Positions 1 through 11,499 of a DNA stretch of 64,000 nucleotides are shown here, piece by piece. The position numbers and the translations under genes are program-made. Numbering within the stretch: position 1 is the first letter of the stretch; every line of letters begins with the position of its first letter. The stretch lies in NCBI GenBank assembly GCA_964030785.1, contig OZ034969.1, positions 31,979,601 to 32,043,600 of the forward strand, written 5' to 3'. Source of the stretch: Siderastrea siderea (lineage: Eukaryota > Cnidaria > Anthozoa > Scleractinia > Rhizangiidae). The notes below the pieces were generated by a model. It made no database searches. It had not been told where the DNA came from and saw only the letters and a list, made by a program, of their open reading frames with translations.

Positions 1-145
1 CTGTTGTATGGTAATTACCGGAAACACTGAAATGACACAAAAAATCTCGACCCCTCAATCCAAAAGGCCCTTGGCTGTTTACCACAGCAAAATAATTATT
101 ATTATGTAAGCTTAGGTGACATCAATGGGGAGATGAAACACAAAC

Positions 146-3100
146 CTGCACTGCTCTTATCAGAGCTGCTGCCTTGTTTGCTTTGTTCATGTCTCTACAG
201 GCTAAGATCACATGTGCTCCATGCAGGGCCAGGGCTTTGGCTGTCTCAAAACCTTAGAAAATAAATTGTTTATTAAAATTAATGAAATAATATGAAATAA
301 TTATACTGTTAATATTTTGTAATCAATAAGCTCAAAACTGATGGCAGTTGAAGCACCTTACCTTAACTTAGAATAACAAACAGCTTCACCCCAGCTCCCT
401 CAGGGGCTGATCCAGGATTTTTTCAAAGGGGAGTTGCAAGTATAAAACAACAATAAAAATTATGCTATTTTTTTGTGATAAGAAAGAGATAGAAATGAGG
501 AGTCAGACAAGTTTGAAAACTTCCCAAGGGAGGGTGGGGGGGGGGGGGGTTGCAACCCCTCAACCCTCTCCTGGATCTGCCCCTTTTGTTTCTTTTCGTA
601 GCAGCCTATGATATCTAACACCTGCACTTTTTCCCTATATAATAAGCTGCTTTGCGGCTTAATTAGTGTTCCTATTATGTTAAGTGTTAGTGGCTATGTA
701 TCATTTGTACTTTCTACGATCTATATTCACCTAGTCCTTACTCTGCCTATTGTAAACTGGCGCACTATCCGCACAAAGGCATTTATCAAAAGGCTTAACG
801 CTATCATAATGTTACAGAGTGTGATACACGAATTTGTGGTTAGAAAGAAATTCATTAATCTAACGGGTATATGGCCTTAAACGCTGTTTCCTTTAATGCA
901 AGAGGCCTAAACAAATCTATCAAAAGAAGAAAACTTTTCCGGTGGCTTCATCTCAGAAAATTTGATGTAATTTTTTTGCAAGAGACATACAGAGATGCTA
1001 GCTTGGAGGCATTTTGGTGAGCAGATTGGGGTGGCGACATTTTCTTCGCACACGGTTCAAAACACAGTACAGGTGTTATGATTCTTTTCAGACCCTCGTT
1101 AAGTAAAGAGGTGCTAAATGTCACTGCAGATAAAAATGGCAGATTTCTGATTGTAAATACAATCGTCGATGAAGATGAATTTTGCCTCATTAATATTTAC
1201 GCTCCAAACGACCAGAACCAGCAAATTAATTTTTATCAAAAGATAACCGATTCCATTTGTAAATGCCAAACTGACAATATCCTTTTTGGTGGAGACTTTA
1301 ATTGCGAACAACATCGAACAACATCTGCATGAAATGCAGTTTACCTGGAGAAATAGCTCAGGGAAAATCAAATGTAGGCTGGATTTCTGGCTTATCTTGA
1401 GACGACTTTTGAGCCATGTTACAAAAACCAACATTTGCACTTACTATGATTCAGATCATTCCCCTGTCACCATCTCAATTAAACCAGAAAATATACAACA
1501 AAAAAGAGGTCCAGGCTATTGGAAGTTCAACAATTCACTTTTGAAAGATGAAGAATTTGTTACAAAAATGAGTTTCATTATCAAACATGCAGCCGAGAAA
1601 CACAAGGATATTGCTGACAAAAGGCTCTACTGGGAAATGTTAAAAATGGAGATACGGATGTTTGCAATTCGTTTCGCTAAAAAGGAAGGGCAAAGCAGAA
1701 AGAAATATTGAACTGGACCTCCTTCAAAAGTTAGAAGAAATGAATTTGCGTATTGATGCAACTCCAGAAAACAGTTCCCCCCGTAAACAAGGCTAGGAAA
1801 CTCAAAATTGATCTAGATGGGATCCGCCCCTGAGGATAAAGTGTCAGTGATGTTCATAATTCCAGTTGAAAATATCTTAAGTAGTAGTCTTTTAGGGGAT
1901 AAGGTAATTACGTCAAGGTTTCAATCTGCTTACAGGTGGTGTTATTCAGTGCTTTCCTGCTCCAAATGGATGGCCAGTCCATTGCGGGTTACCACCCCTT
2001 ACATTTTGTTTGGTTTGCCTTACATTTCACTGGTACTCATTTACATGTATACACTTGGATAAAGAGAGACAACAATGTGGGAAAAATTAATGCAAAAGGC
2101 CAAAACCAGGATCCAACAACAGATCTTTAGATTGACTACGTTTGCTATGCTAATGAGCGGATCACAATACCACCACTCTCAGACACTTTGATCAGGATTA
2201 AAACAGACTATTTCTGAGTCAATACTACTTATTGAAAAGATACATGGTGTGCATACCTATTCCACTGTTAGCACCTGTCACCACAACAACCTTCCCAGTG
2301 AGGTCCTCTCCGTTTAACACATGCATGGCAGTAGAGTACCCATCAAGCCTTTTTGTGTTGTTTTTGGTGAAGATTTGAGCCAGTCTTGGGTCTGAATACG
2401 TTGTACGTCTGTTGATGGCACTGTGAAAAATCGGCACACAAAAAGTACTAGTTAAAATCAGCCCCTGACTAAATTCACTCTCAATTGACAATAATTGGAA
2501 AATAAGAATATCAAGAATATTTCCTGAAAGAACTCTCAATAACTTGCAACTGTTTAGTTTACAGTACTTACTCAAAGAAGAAAACATTCCCCTTATTATC
2601 ATATTGCTTCTGCCAGCCATGCGGAAGTTCTAAATTTTAAAACAATAGTAATAATTAATTCAATGTTAATTCATTGGTCAGAAGTGTTATGGTAGGCAGG
2701 AAAAGCCACACACAGATCGCAAGAGCCCACTGCACATGGCTTGTGCTTAACCCCACGGCCAGCTTCTGTAGCATTAAGAAACTAATAGACAGTACTGTTA
2801 AAGCTCTGTTAAGCCCCTCCAGGGGCCGGGCTTATTTAGAGGGGGGCTTAATAGAGAGGGGGGCTGGCTTAGTTCAAATCTTTAAACATTTAATCTTAAA
2901 CTGATTTTTGCACAAATTTAAACACTAATAACTTACTTACTAAAACTTTTAATGCAACTGATTGTTATTGTACCTTACAGATAAATTTTATCTTCATGCA
3001 TTATTTTTTTCTAGCCCTTTATGTAAAAATAGACCAACTGGGGATAAGGTGGGTGGCTTATAGAGATTAGGCGGGTCTAATTACAAAACATGATGTCCCA

Positions 3101-5146
3101 AAGCCAAGGGTGGGGTAGGGGGGCTTATTAGAGAGGGAGGGGGGGGGTTAATAGAGCTCTTACAGTATTTACTTAATGTCCTCCTGGCTGAGATGCTGGT
3201 CCAACCAACTGGTTACACCAAACACTTTTTTGGCTAGTACCCACTAACCCTTTAAGCCCAAAAATTATAGCGATCAGCATTAAATTTCTCCTTGTTGTAT
3301 CAGACAAGTGCACGACAACACATACAGGTTACGAGAATTAAGCAAATAATCATGAAAGACGAATTGCCGTGATGTTTTTCACAAGTTCTGACTAGTAAGG
3401 AGATGTGTGATGGTGCTTGAGCTGAAAGGGGTTAATATAAAATGAAAACAAAATGACAAGATACAAAGACCAGGTCTTGAAATGGGCTCTATACTCATCA
3501 AGCTCAATAGGGTATGCGAATAGCCCTAATTAATTGGCTAGTTACCACAGACTGCCGAAATATGGAAGTTTGGCAAAAATTGGCATTTTTGGAGTCTAAA
3601 AAAAATAACTAGACATCTGTATGTTATCTCCAACTGCGAAGTTCTTAATCTATTTCAATGCCTTTTGAAATTTAGAATTACCTCCACAGACTTTGTATCT
3701 CTTTCCTGATTGTGGATGTTCCCACTGAGTGGTTTTCTTCACGTGGCTGGAAATTGGACAAAAAATAATTTTTATTATAAAAAAAATAATAATTTACCAG
3801 TTATGCGCCGATCAATTCGAAAGTTCAACATCCCCCCCCCCCACCGGGCAACCCCCGGGCATTTGAATTTTTGAAGATTGGCTTGTTCAAATTCCCTCCC
3901 CTCGGGACAAAAAAGCCGTTCAAATGCCCCACCAATTACTACTAAAATACCTCTCCGCAAAGACAAATTTCGTCTTCAATCAAAACACTTTACACGCTTT
4001 TCAGAGAGATATGCCGTAATGACACCTTCAAACATCTTTTAAAGACCCTTTTGAAAGAGTTAGTCACTAACAAAGGGGAACTTCTGTCTTGTAAATCCGT
4101 CAAACCCTGCAAAAACCGACAAAAACTCACGGGCGTATTACGTCAAAACAAGAGATAAATCCGGTTCAAATTCCCCACCGTTCAAACGCAACGTTCAAAT
4201 TCCCCCCTCCCGGGCACGATGCACAGTCAAATGCCCGGGGTATGCCCGGGGGGGGGGGGGGGGGGGATGTTGAAGTTTCGAATTGATCGGCGCATTATTT
4301 GATGAAAAATGTTTGAGTTCTATAAAACACAAGTTTTAAATTGTTTTACTAGTGTCCATGTATGAGTCAGCTTCATGTTGTCAATTTTTTTCTAAGGTTT
4401 ACAACTTAAAAGATAAGCATTCTGTTACATGATTGTACAATGAACATATAAACTTTAGGAATGATTTGTTACCAACCCTGAGTTCTTGGTTTACCCAAAT
4501 GAAAAATTTTCAGGATAAACAGAATTTCCTAAAAGGTGTGCAAAATTCCCCAGTTGAATCTCCAATGGAATATGCTCCCCCCCCCCCCCCCCCCCGCTAT
4601 GTCCATGTTAAAAACAAAAGCACACCTTCAGCCCCAGTAAGGCACATGTTCACCCATTTGTGAACCACAGGGAGTCCACTCACTGAGGATCTGACCATTA
4701 GGAAGGCTAGTCGGGATATTTAAAGTAAAGAGGTGGCACATATGTTCACAACTAGTCTTCCAGCCTGCATGCGTTTGACTGTAATACACTTTTAAATGTT
4801 CTTTTCAATTGCGTTGGCTATCTCATACCGCTCTCCTTTATGAGATCCGTGCTGGAAACAGCAATTAAGATAACGCAACGTTAAGACTTTTAAAGGCTGC
4901 TTTGACTACACCAAACAGCAGCCTTTGACGAATGTAAGAATGTGTAGATGACAAGTTGAAAATTTGTTGGGGAATACTTGGCGATTTCTTAAAGTTAAGC
5001 AATGAATGAGATAAAAAAAAGCCTCACTTTGCATAATAAATCCTTCCGTCATCCATTGTTCTAACTTCCCATCCTGCTGGTAAAATATCTTCCGAGTTTG
5101 ACTCACTGGTTTCTTCAAACATGACTCCATCTACGTCTGCCGCCAT
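146..5146 (-). CDS. WWOX: WWOX (WW domain-containing oxidoreductase), 5' portion, five coding exons
   Basis: Five exons were assembled by reading frame and splice sites: 5146-5028 (ATG), 3746-3682, 2629-2572, 2420-2257 and 252-146, all with GT-AG borders and matching phases. They encode an acidic N-terminus, WW domain 1 (LPAGWEVR...TTQWEHP), WW domain 2 ([11 protein letters not shown]...[11 protein letters not shown]), then the start of a short-chain dehydrogenase with the nucleotide-binding motif TGANSGIG and the following [19 protein letters not shown] segment. In the family the WW domains bind PPxY ligands and the SDR domain binds NAD(P)H; the protein is a stress and tumour-suppressor scaffold. 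The gene leaves the window at the left edge, so the rest of the SDR domain is missing. Domain order and exon phases make the identification firm. Confidence 0.93.
253..2256. other. WWOX intron 4 remainder
   Basis: Apart from the LINE fragment, this intron holds a poly-G tract near 537-550. I see no other coding signal. Confidence 0.6.
872..1790 (+). pseudogene. Decayed non-LTR retrotransposon (LINE) endonuclease fragment in a WWOX intron
   Basis: From the ATG at 871 the frame reads like an apurinic-type (EEP) LINE endonuclease: it has [10 protein letters not shown] near the start, then [15 protein letters not shown] and GGDFNC. An in-frame TGA interrupts it near 1018. After GGDFNC at about 1310 the frame shifts, and roughly 60 residues expected in an intact enzyme are missing before FTWRN and the YYDSDHSPV motif, which lie in another frame. 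A linker typical of the region before reverse transcriptase follows, but no reverse transcriptase is present. It is a dead, 3'-truncated copy lying antisense to WWOX between its fourth and fifth exons. Confidence 0.75.
2793..3167. mobile_element. Short TIR element (MITE-like), WWOX intron
   Basis: The ends are imperfect inverted repeats: left TACTGTTAAAGCTCTGTTAA, right (inverted) TACTGTAAGAGCTCTATTAA. The interior is rich in GGGGCTTA-type repeats and has no ORF, so it is a non-autonomous DNA element. Target duplication was not resolved. Confidence 0.6.
3804..4294. mobile_element. 491-bp MITE, copy 1, with TTA target duplication
   Basis: The terminal inverted repeat begins TGCGCCGATCAATTCGAA and recurs inverted at the right end. 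TTA flanks both sides (3801-3803 and 4295-4297). Long C and G runs lie just inside the ends. The internal sequence is about 85 percent alike by eye to the copy at 7232-7705, which shows a dispersed family. No transposase is encoded. Confidence 0.75.
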
Positions 5147-5262
5147 GTTGAATGTCTAAAAGTCGGGAGAGACTGGGGAGAGTGTCCCCGCCATTTTTTT
5201 CATGGGGTCGGAGGGGAAGGTGGGGAATTATTTGTCAGTATTGAAACGAAGTGAACAGAAAG

Positions 5263-6262
5263 GAGGGTGGTAAAGGGTTTTTTCGTGACCCGTGAAAGGC
5301 CCTTTTTATTTCCCGTGAATTATGAAATGGCAAATTTTTTCCTCGTGAAACGTGATTTGGTTACAGAGCCGCGAACCGTAAATGACCTTTTTTCTTTCAT
5401 GAGAATTGTGAAATGTCTGTTTATTTTTATCCCGAAAGGCGCCTATAAACCATGATTCTCTTTTTCTTGCAAAAAATTCTATAGTAAGCGTTTTTAAAAA
5501 ACAAGAATACGTATGGTAAACTGCGCGACCAGTGCAAGATTGTGACTGATCGTCATTCTGGACACCAGGTCGCTCTACTCATTCCACCCTTTATCTTGGT
5601 TTTCTTGGTGATCATTGTGGAAGCGTATCTGGATGGTCACAAGGTTTTACCTCACATCATAGTTTTGTTTAGTTGATATAAAGTACATGATAACAAGAAG
5701 CCTTGGTGCAGAAAGAAAAGTCTAGATTCCTGTTGTCGTGCAAAGCGCAAAAAAAACCCTGTAAACATTCAAGAAAGACATTTTGGAGTTTGGTGGAAAA
5801 CAGTGTCTGGCGGAAGAGAAGGGTGTCGGAAACACCATAGACTGCTCCTTCATGAGAACATTCCGACAACTGTCTTAAAACAATTTGAAGAAAACGATTT
5901 GTGGTGGGGGCACAGATTTAGTACACAATCTGTGACCCCCCAAAATAAATATGTCACGCAAATGAAGTTGATCAAATATGTCACACATATGCTACACCTT
6001 AGTCATGCCTTACAAAAAACGAGCTTGTTTTACAATTTAAGTTCGCACAGTGCTGCTCACTAGTTTAGCTTTAAAAAGAATTACCTTGAATGGACGGTCG
6101 GTGAGGACAACAAAAAAACCTGTACTTTGGATGTTATTTATCAAAAAGTAAGGAATTTTTTTATCGTGAAATGGCCATTTTATTTCCCGTGAAAAGTGAA
6201 ATGGCCATTTTATTTTTCGTGAAACGTGATCCAGCCCCCCCCCCCCCCCCTTTACCACCCTC
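5263..6262. mobile_element. 1.0-kb non-autonomous transposon with 6-bp target duplication
   Basis: The ends are GAGGGTGGTAAAGGG and its inverse. The flanks carry a direct AGAAAG duplication (5257-5262 and 6263-6268). Subterminal sequence contains repeated CGTGAAACGTGAT and GTGAAATGGCCATTTT motifs near both ends. No long ORF with recognisable homology is present. It sits just upstream of the WWOX start codon. Confidence 0.72.
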
Positions 6263-7231
6263 AGAAAGGAGCTGCGAGTGATACAGGTGACAAGGTGAGA
6301 ATGAAAATTACAGTCAAAATCATGTGAGATTTTAGGAAATTTTTCTAGTGCTTATTACTATAATTGCAAGCAAGAAAATGCTTCAGTTTTGGGGATGACC
6401 TTCTGCGGGGCATTTGAGAAAAGGCTGAGCGACCGCGAGTGGCTGTGTTTGGCAGGTAGGTTTTGTGAGGGAAAACCAGGCCCTTTAATATTTGGTAGCT
6501 TAGAACAATTTTTTTCCCCAAATGTATCCTTACTACTCTATGAGCTGTCTCTCTTCTGTTACCAAAAAGCAATATTCATGATTGTCCAGTTGGTAGCACG
6601 TGGAGGGGACATAGGCCACCTCGCCTGTATTATTAGGGAGTCTCTCGGAACGAGCCAAATCTCTCGGTCTCCCGGACAAGACAACAAATCTTCCGGATAT
6701 TAAGTATTGAATTTGGAAAATTAGAACAAAAAGTTATGTTTCTTGATCTGACACAGTAAAGAAGAATTCTGTTCTTCAAGTTCAACATTATTCCTTGTCT
6801 AGCCTCTTTTATTGAAACTGAGAACATCATGTGTCAATCAGAACCAAAAATGCCATTTCTGGTTAAATACAAGGTGGCTGACAAAATCGCACGAGACCAC
6901 TCTCCTTCTGAATCTCATGGAGAGGTTGGCATCTCTGTACCCCCCACCGACTGCACTCGTGTCTCATGCTTGCTTATTTCCCCACTCTGCTCTCTGCTCT
7001 CTGCTCTAAGAGCCTAAAAATTCCGAAGAGAAGTCTCCCCAAAGGCTGTCTGGTATTTTCTTGGGGTATAAGCTGAGCTGCCCTTTTAAATTACTCACTA
7101 CACATTCTTCTTCTTCGCAAAAAAAAAAAAAAACGAAACAAAAAAAAAAACCACGTTCTTCTTCGCAAATGTCAGCCTATGTTATAAACCTGTGAAAAAG
7201 CAAAACATTACAAAAAAGCTGTCTTGTGTTC

Positions 7232-7705
7232 TGTACCAGTCAAATCGAAGCTTCAACATCCACCCCCCCCCCCCCCCGGGCATTTGAACTTTTGAAGATT
7301 GGCTTGTTCAAATTCCCTCCCCTCAGGGCAAAAAAGCCGTTCAAATGCCCCACAAATTAGTTCTGAAATACCTCTCCTCAAAGACAAATTTCGTCTTCAA
7401 TCAAAGACTGTTCACGCTTTTCAGAAAGAGATGTGCCGTGACAACACCTTCAGACTTCTTTTGAAGACCCTTTTGAAAGAGTTATTCACTAGCAAAGGCG
7501 AAATTCTATCTTGTAAATCCGTCAAACCTTGCAAAAGCCAAAAAAACTCCCAGAAGTATTACATCAGAGCAAGAGATAAATCCGGTTCAAATTCCCTACC
7601 CTTGCAAGGCAATGTTCAAATTCCCCCCTTCCGGGGCACAATGCACAGTCAAATGCCCGGGGTATCCCGGGGGGTGGATGTTTAAGCTTCAATTTGACCG
7701 GCACA
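7232..7705. mobile_element. MITE, copy 2 of the 3804-4294 family
   Basis: Most of the length matches the copy at 3804-4294 in order and content: C-run, a GCATTTGAA motif, a TTCGTCTTCAATCAAA motif, then a G-run. The ends are weaker inverted repeats (TGTACCAGTCAAAT on the left, TGTGCCGGTCAAAT inverted on the right). The longest open frame inside is chance reading of the repeat. Confidence 0.7.
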
Positions 7706-9798
7706 TTACTGCTAACAACTGGAAACCATTAAAAGCTGGTAAAACACAAATCACATTAAATATTTCTAAAGTTCAGCTTTAATCTTTCAACACCAAATTT
7801 AAAGGTGTGACAAGGTTATTCATTTAACTTCATGCATAACAAACTGACATGAACAAGAAATAAATGTATGCAAATAACCTCTCTTTTGAACCACCCTGCT
7901 TAGCTACATTTGCAATATACCATAATAATCTCTATAGAACATCTAAAAATGGTATAACAATAACCTAGTATGTTTAACATGTTAACATGAAACCCAAGAA
8001 CTTTCAGTGGATAGCAGTAAAAACAAGTGCTAGGCACCAATTAAAATATTAAAATTACTAAAATAACCTTAAGGTGACATTACACATAATATTATACTGT
8101 AGAATAAAAACTTTACATCGAATGCAACAAATTATGAAAACCTTTTAGTTTGGGGGAATCCCAAAAGGTGAGTTTACATTTGAGAGCACACTTGCTGCTT
8201 ATGACAGTAATTTTCTTTGGTGCTGATTACGCATAAAACTCAGCTCCAAGTCAAACTTGAAACCAAACTTGAGGAGTCCTCAAGAAAAATCCACAAAAAT
8301 CTGGCTTGATTGGCTAAGGAATGAACAATGTTGTAAAATTGTAACTAAGTAACCTGACAATCACTGGCAGTCAACATATCTACATGTATCTAAAACATTT
8401 AATGTTGTAACTCCATAATATGCTTTTTGTGGCAATGTAAGAAGCACCTCTTGAGGATATAGATTTAACTGGATTTCTTTACTTCCCTAAAGATACGGTA
8501 ACTAAAATTCACCTCTCCTTCAAATTATATATTTTTCAGGTGATTATAAAGAACAGCTGTAAAATATACTACTGATACTGCAAATGGTTTGAACCCAGGA
8601 GTCATATCATAAGTCGGTGAAGTACCATTCATAGTTACTGTATTTTGAATGCAAAGCAGTCAGAGTAACACTCTGAAAAAAATGCTGCAAACTCTGATTT
8701 GTATTTTCCAAGTTTCTTGGACTCAGGTAGAGCTATAGAATACGATTTGGAAATTTATACTGAGACAAGGCCCCATTTAATTTCCTTGTTTAAAATTTCA
8801 GCAAGTAAAAAGTGCTCAAGTGACTGTGTTGAGGCTAAAAAGTATGAATTTTCTTCCTCCTTTAAATTTCTGGAAAATTAGTACCAATCAATGAAGCTAC
8901 TCAGGCTGGTTTAAACAGTCTCAGAGGCAGGTCAGCGAGTAAGAACAGTGATAAAACTATTAGTCAGAGTGGTTTTCAATTGGGTGTCAAAAGTAATTTG
9001 CATTTGCTGTGATTGGTTTTTTCCCAACCAATTAGGTAGGACCAAAACCAATTTTTTTTACACACGTTTTCCCATGATTGAGACCTGTATTTGTTTCAAG
9101 TTCTGATTGGTTTATTGGGTAATTTGCATCTGTTATTATTGGCTGGGATAATCACTTTAGTTTAGATTTATTTATAACATTCAATATTGAAAAGCACTCT
9201 ACTTAGCTTTCAAGAAAGCACCCGACTTGACAGTAACTAATAACATGGTAGCTAATATCATGGTAGCTACATGTATGTTCAACTCCTCAGCCAGGTACTA
9301 TTGAAAGGCAAATGGCTTTTACATAAACTATACGTCTGTAACACTTTTAATTCAGTCTTTGATTAAACTGGCCCACAAAACATTAATTTTGGGTTCAGTT
9401 TCTGGACTGTTGTTTTTTAAGTGAATGCATAAATTATATAACTGCTGACATGATATAAAAGTCAATAAACAATGTTATTGTACAATTCAACACTTGTATG
9501 CTAAGGAATACCTTGTTACTAAAACACTATGTATGTCTACCAAATGGCATCCCATTGACACACGAAAGACCAACACCTCTTTAAAGCAGTACAATGAGAC
9601 ACAAACTTAGTGATAGAAATATTATTACTGGAAGGCAGTTGGCTTTTTTGGACATAATCAACTCCAACAACACTAAAACATGTTTCTTGAGCCTGTTGAT
9701 GTCACTTAGGAAATGAGAATTGGAGAATTCCTAGACAAGAGAGAAGTAAACAGCAGAATTACATTAGTTTTGTCAACAAATACATGTATTTTTATTGG

Positions 9799-10790
9799 GC
9801 GATTCCAGAAAGATATCCATACCATACCAAGGACGGCTTCCATATTTAAACCCCCCTGCCTTCGGAATTTCCAAAAATTATGCATTTTCCCCCCATGCCC
9901 TCGGATTTCCATAATGGTAAACCCCCCTTCCCCCACCCCCCACCCCCCGTTCGGATTTTCCATTATTTTTTTGTCAAACCCTTCGGAATTACCTGCAGGG
10001 TTCGCTAAATATTTTACAGAAAATTATTTCAAATGACTCTACTTCTGTTCAGTACAGCTGGTTATAGAGGGAGTCATCATGACTCCAGAAATTCTGGAAT
10101 GAAAATCATAAAAAATTAAAAGTTCTCTCCTTACCACTGTTTAACAGGTGCAACCTACATTAACTTTACATTGCCCTAAACTGGTACAGAACATTAAAAT
10201 AAGAATATCGTGTGATGTACGTGTGTACACTTGGAAGATATTACGATCGAGTGCATTTTCGCTTCCGCCATCTTGAATTTGAGCCAACATCCAGCAGGCG
10301 CTCCTTAGAAACAAGGGACTGGCGCGAGTTTTCACCGTTCGTTCGACGGGAGTACAAGAAATGTACAAGCGGTAAGAGACATAGATTTTTCATATTTTAT
10401 TAATCTGATAAGAAATTCATCAACGTTAAGGCCTCTGAAGCTTGATGTACAACCCACGTTTTGTCGGTTCTCTTCTGCAAATGAACACGAACACATGTCT
10501 GATCGATCAATGCTTGTCTTGTATCCTGCTTCCGCGGTAGTCAGCAGTGTCGCCAGTTCGTGCTTTATTTGCGAACTGATTTTAAAAGTCCATAAAATTA
10601 GTATTTTCAAGGAATACACTCTTGTCTGTCTCCTGTGGAAATCCCAGATCTAAAACCCCCCATGCCAAGTCGGAATTCCGATCGGAAGTATCCCCCCATG
10701 CCTTCGGATTTCCAGTTCAAAGAACCCCCCTTGCCCTTGGAATTCCGAAAAGCCGTCCGTGGTATGGTATGGATATTTCCTGGAATCGCC
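9799..10790. mobile_element. Element bounded by about 40-bp inverted repeats
   Basis: Left arm 9799-9839 and right arm 10751-10790 are near-complementary (shared core ATCCATACCATACCA). Inside each arm are CCTTCGGAATTTCC-type repeats, also inverted relative to each other. The roughly 650-bp centre has no recognised gene. It may be a foldback element with inserted sequence. Confidence 0.55.
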
Positions 10791-11499
10791 TATTCATTGA
10801 ATGGACAAACACTGTGAGTAGCTTGTAAAATCCAGTGCAGCCAATAATTGATACTAAAATTATTATTATGGTCTTAGTATAATATTTGCCACTTCCATAC
10901 TAATCATTTGCGTCAAAACCTTATAGTGAACTAGATACATGTACAAATACATTTGTGCTGTAACATAGCACTTAAAGGGGGAAAGGACTGTTCTAAAAAT
11001 GGATAACTAATAATTATTATAACTAATAATATAACTAATAATAATTATTCCATCAGTACAACTCATCTCGGCATCCATGTACTTATGATTTAAATTTTCT
11101 TTAAGGAAAGCACAAGAAATTAAGAAAAATACATGAAATGCAGGAATGAATAAACAAGACATTGTAGCACTAAGCTGCTGCATGTATAACTGTACATGTG
11201 ACGTCACCTGCCATGCATACTTCCTGGCATCACAAGAGTTTTTTAAAATTGCAATTCACATTTTTCTAAGCACCAGGTATCATTCATTAAAACATTTCGG
11301 GTGGCTTAGCATGGTACATATATATGAACTCTAGACAATTCACAAAATAAAATAAATACGAATCTCCCTAGATGTATTTAGAACAAAATATCAAGCTGGT
11401 TGAACTAGAATAGGTAATAATTAGAGCTCCACATTCTAAGTTAGCTTGTAACAACAAACATCTACTTATAGTTAATTATGTCCTCCCAACAAATTGTAC

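Larger units (their letters stand above)
5147..11499. other. Intergenic region between WWOX and MAF1
   Basis: Apart from the elements listed separately, I see no supported gene. The open frames are short and unrelated to known families. The terminal exon and 3' UTR of MAF1 must lie somewhere left of 11500, but I could not place them. Confidence 0.5.

Noticed and set aside
7299..7685. 128-codon frame at 7.3-7.7 kb
   Set aside because: It lies wholly within a MITE whose other copy (3804-4294) does not preserve the frame.
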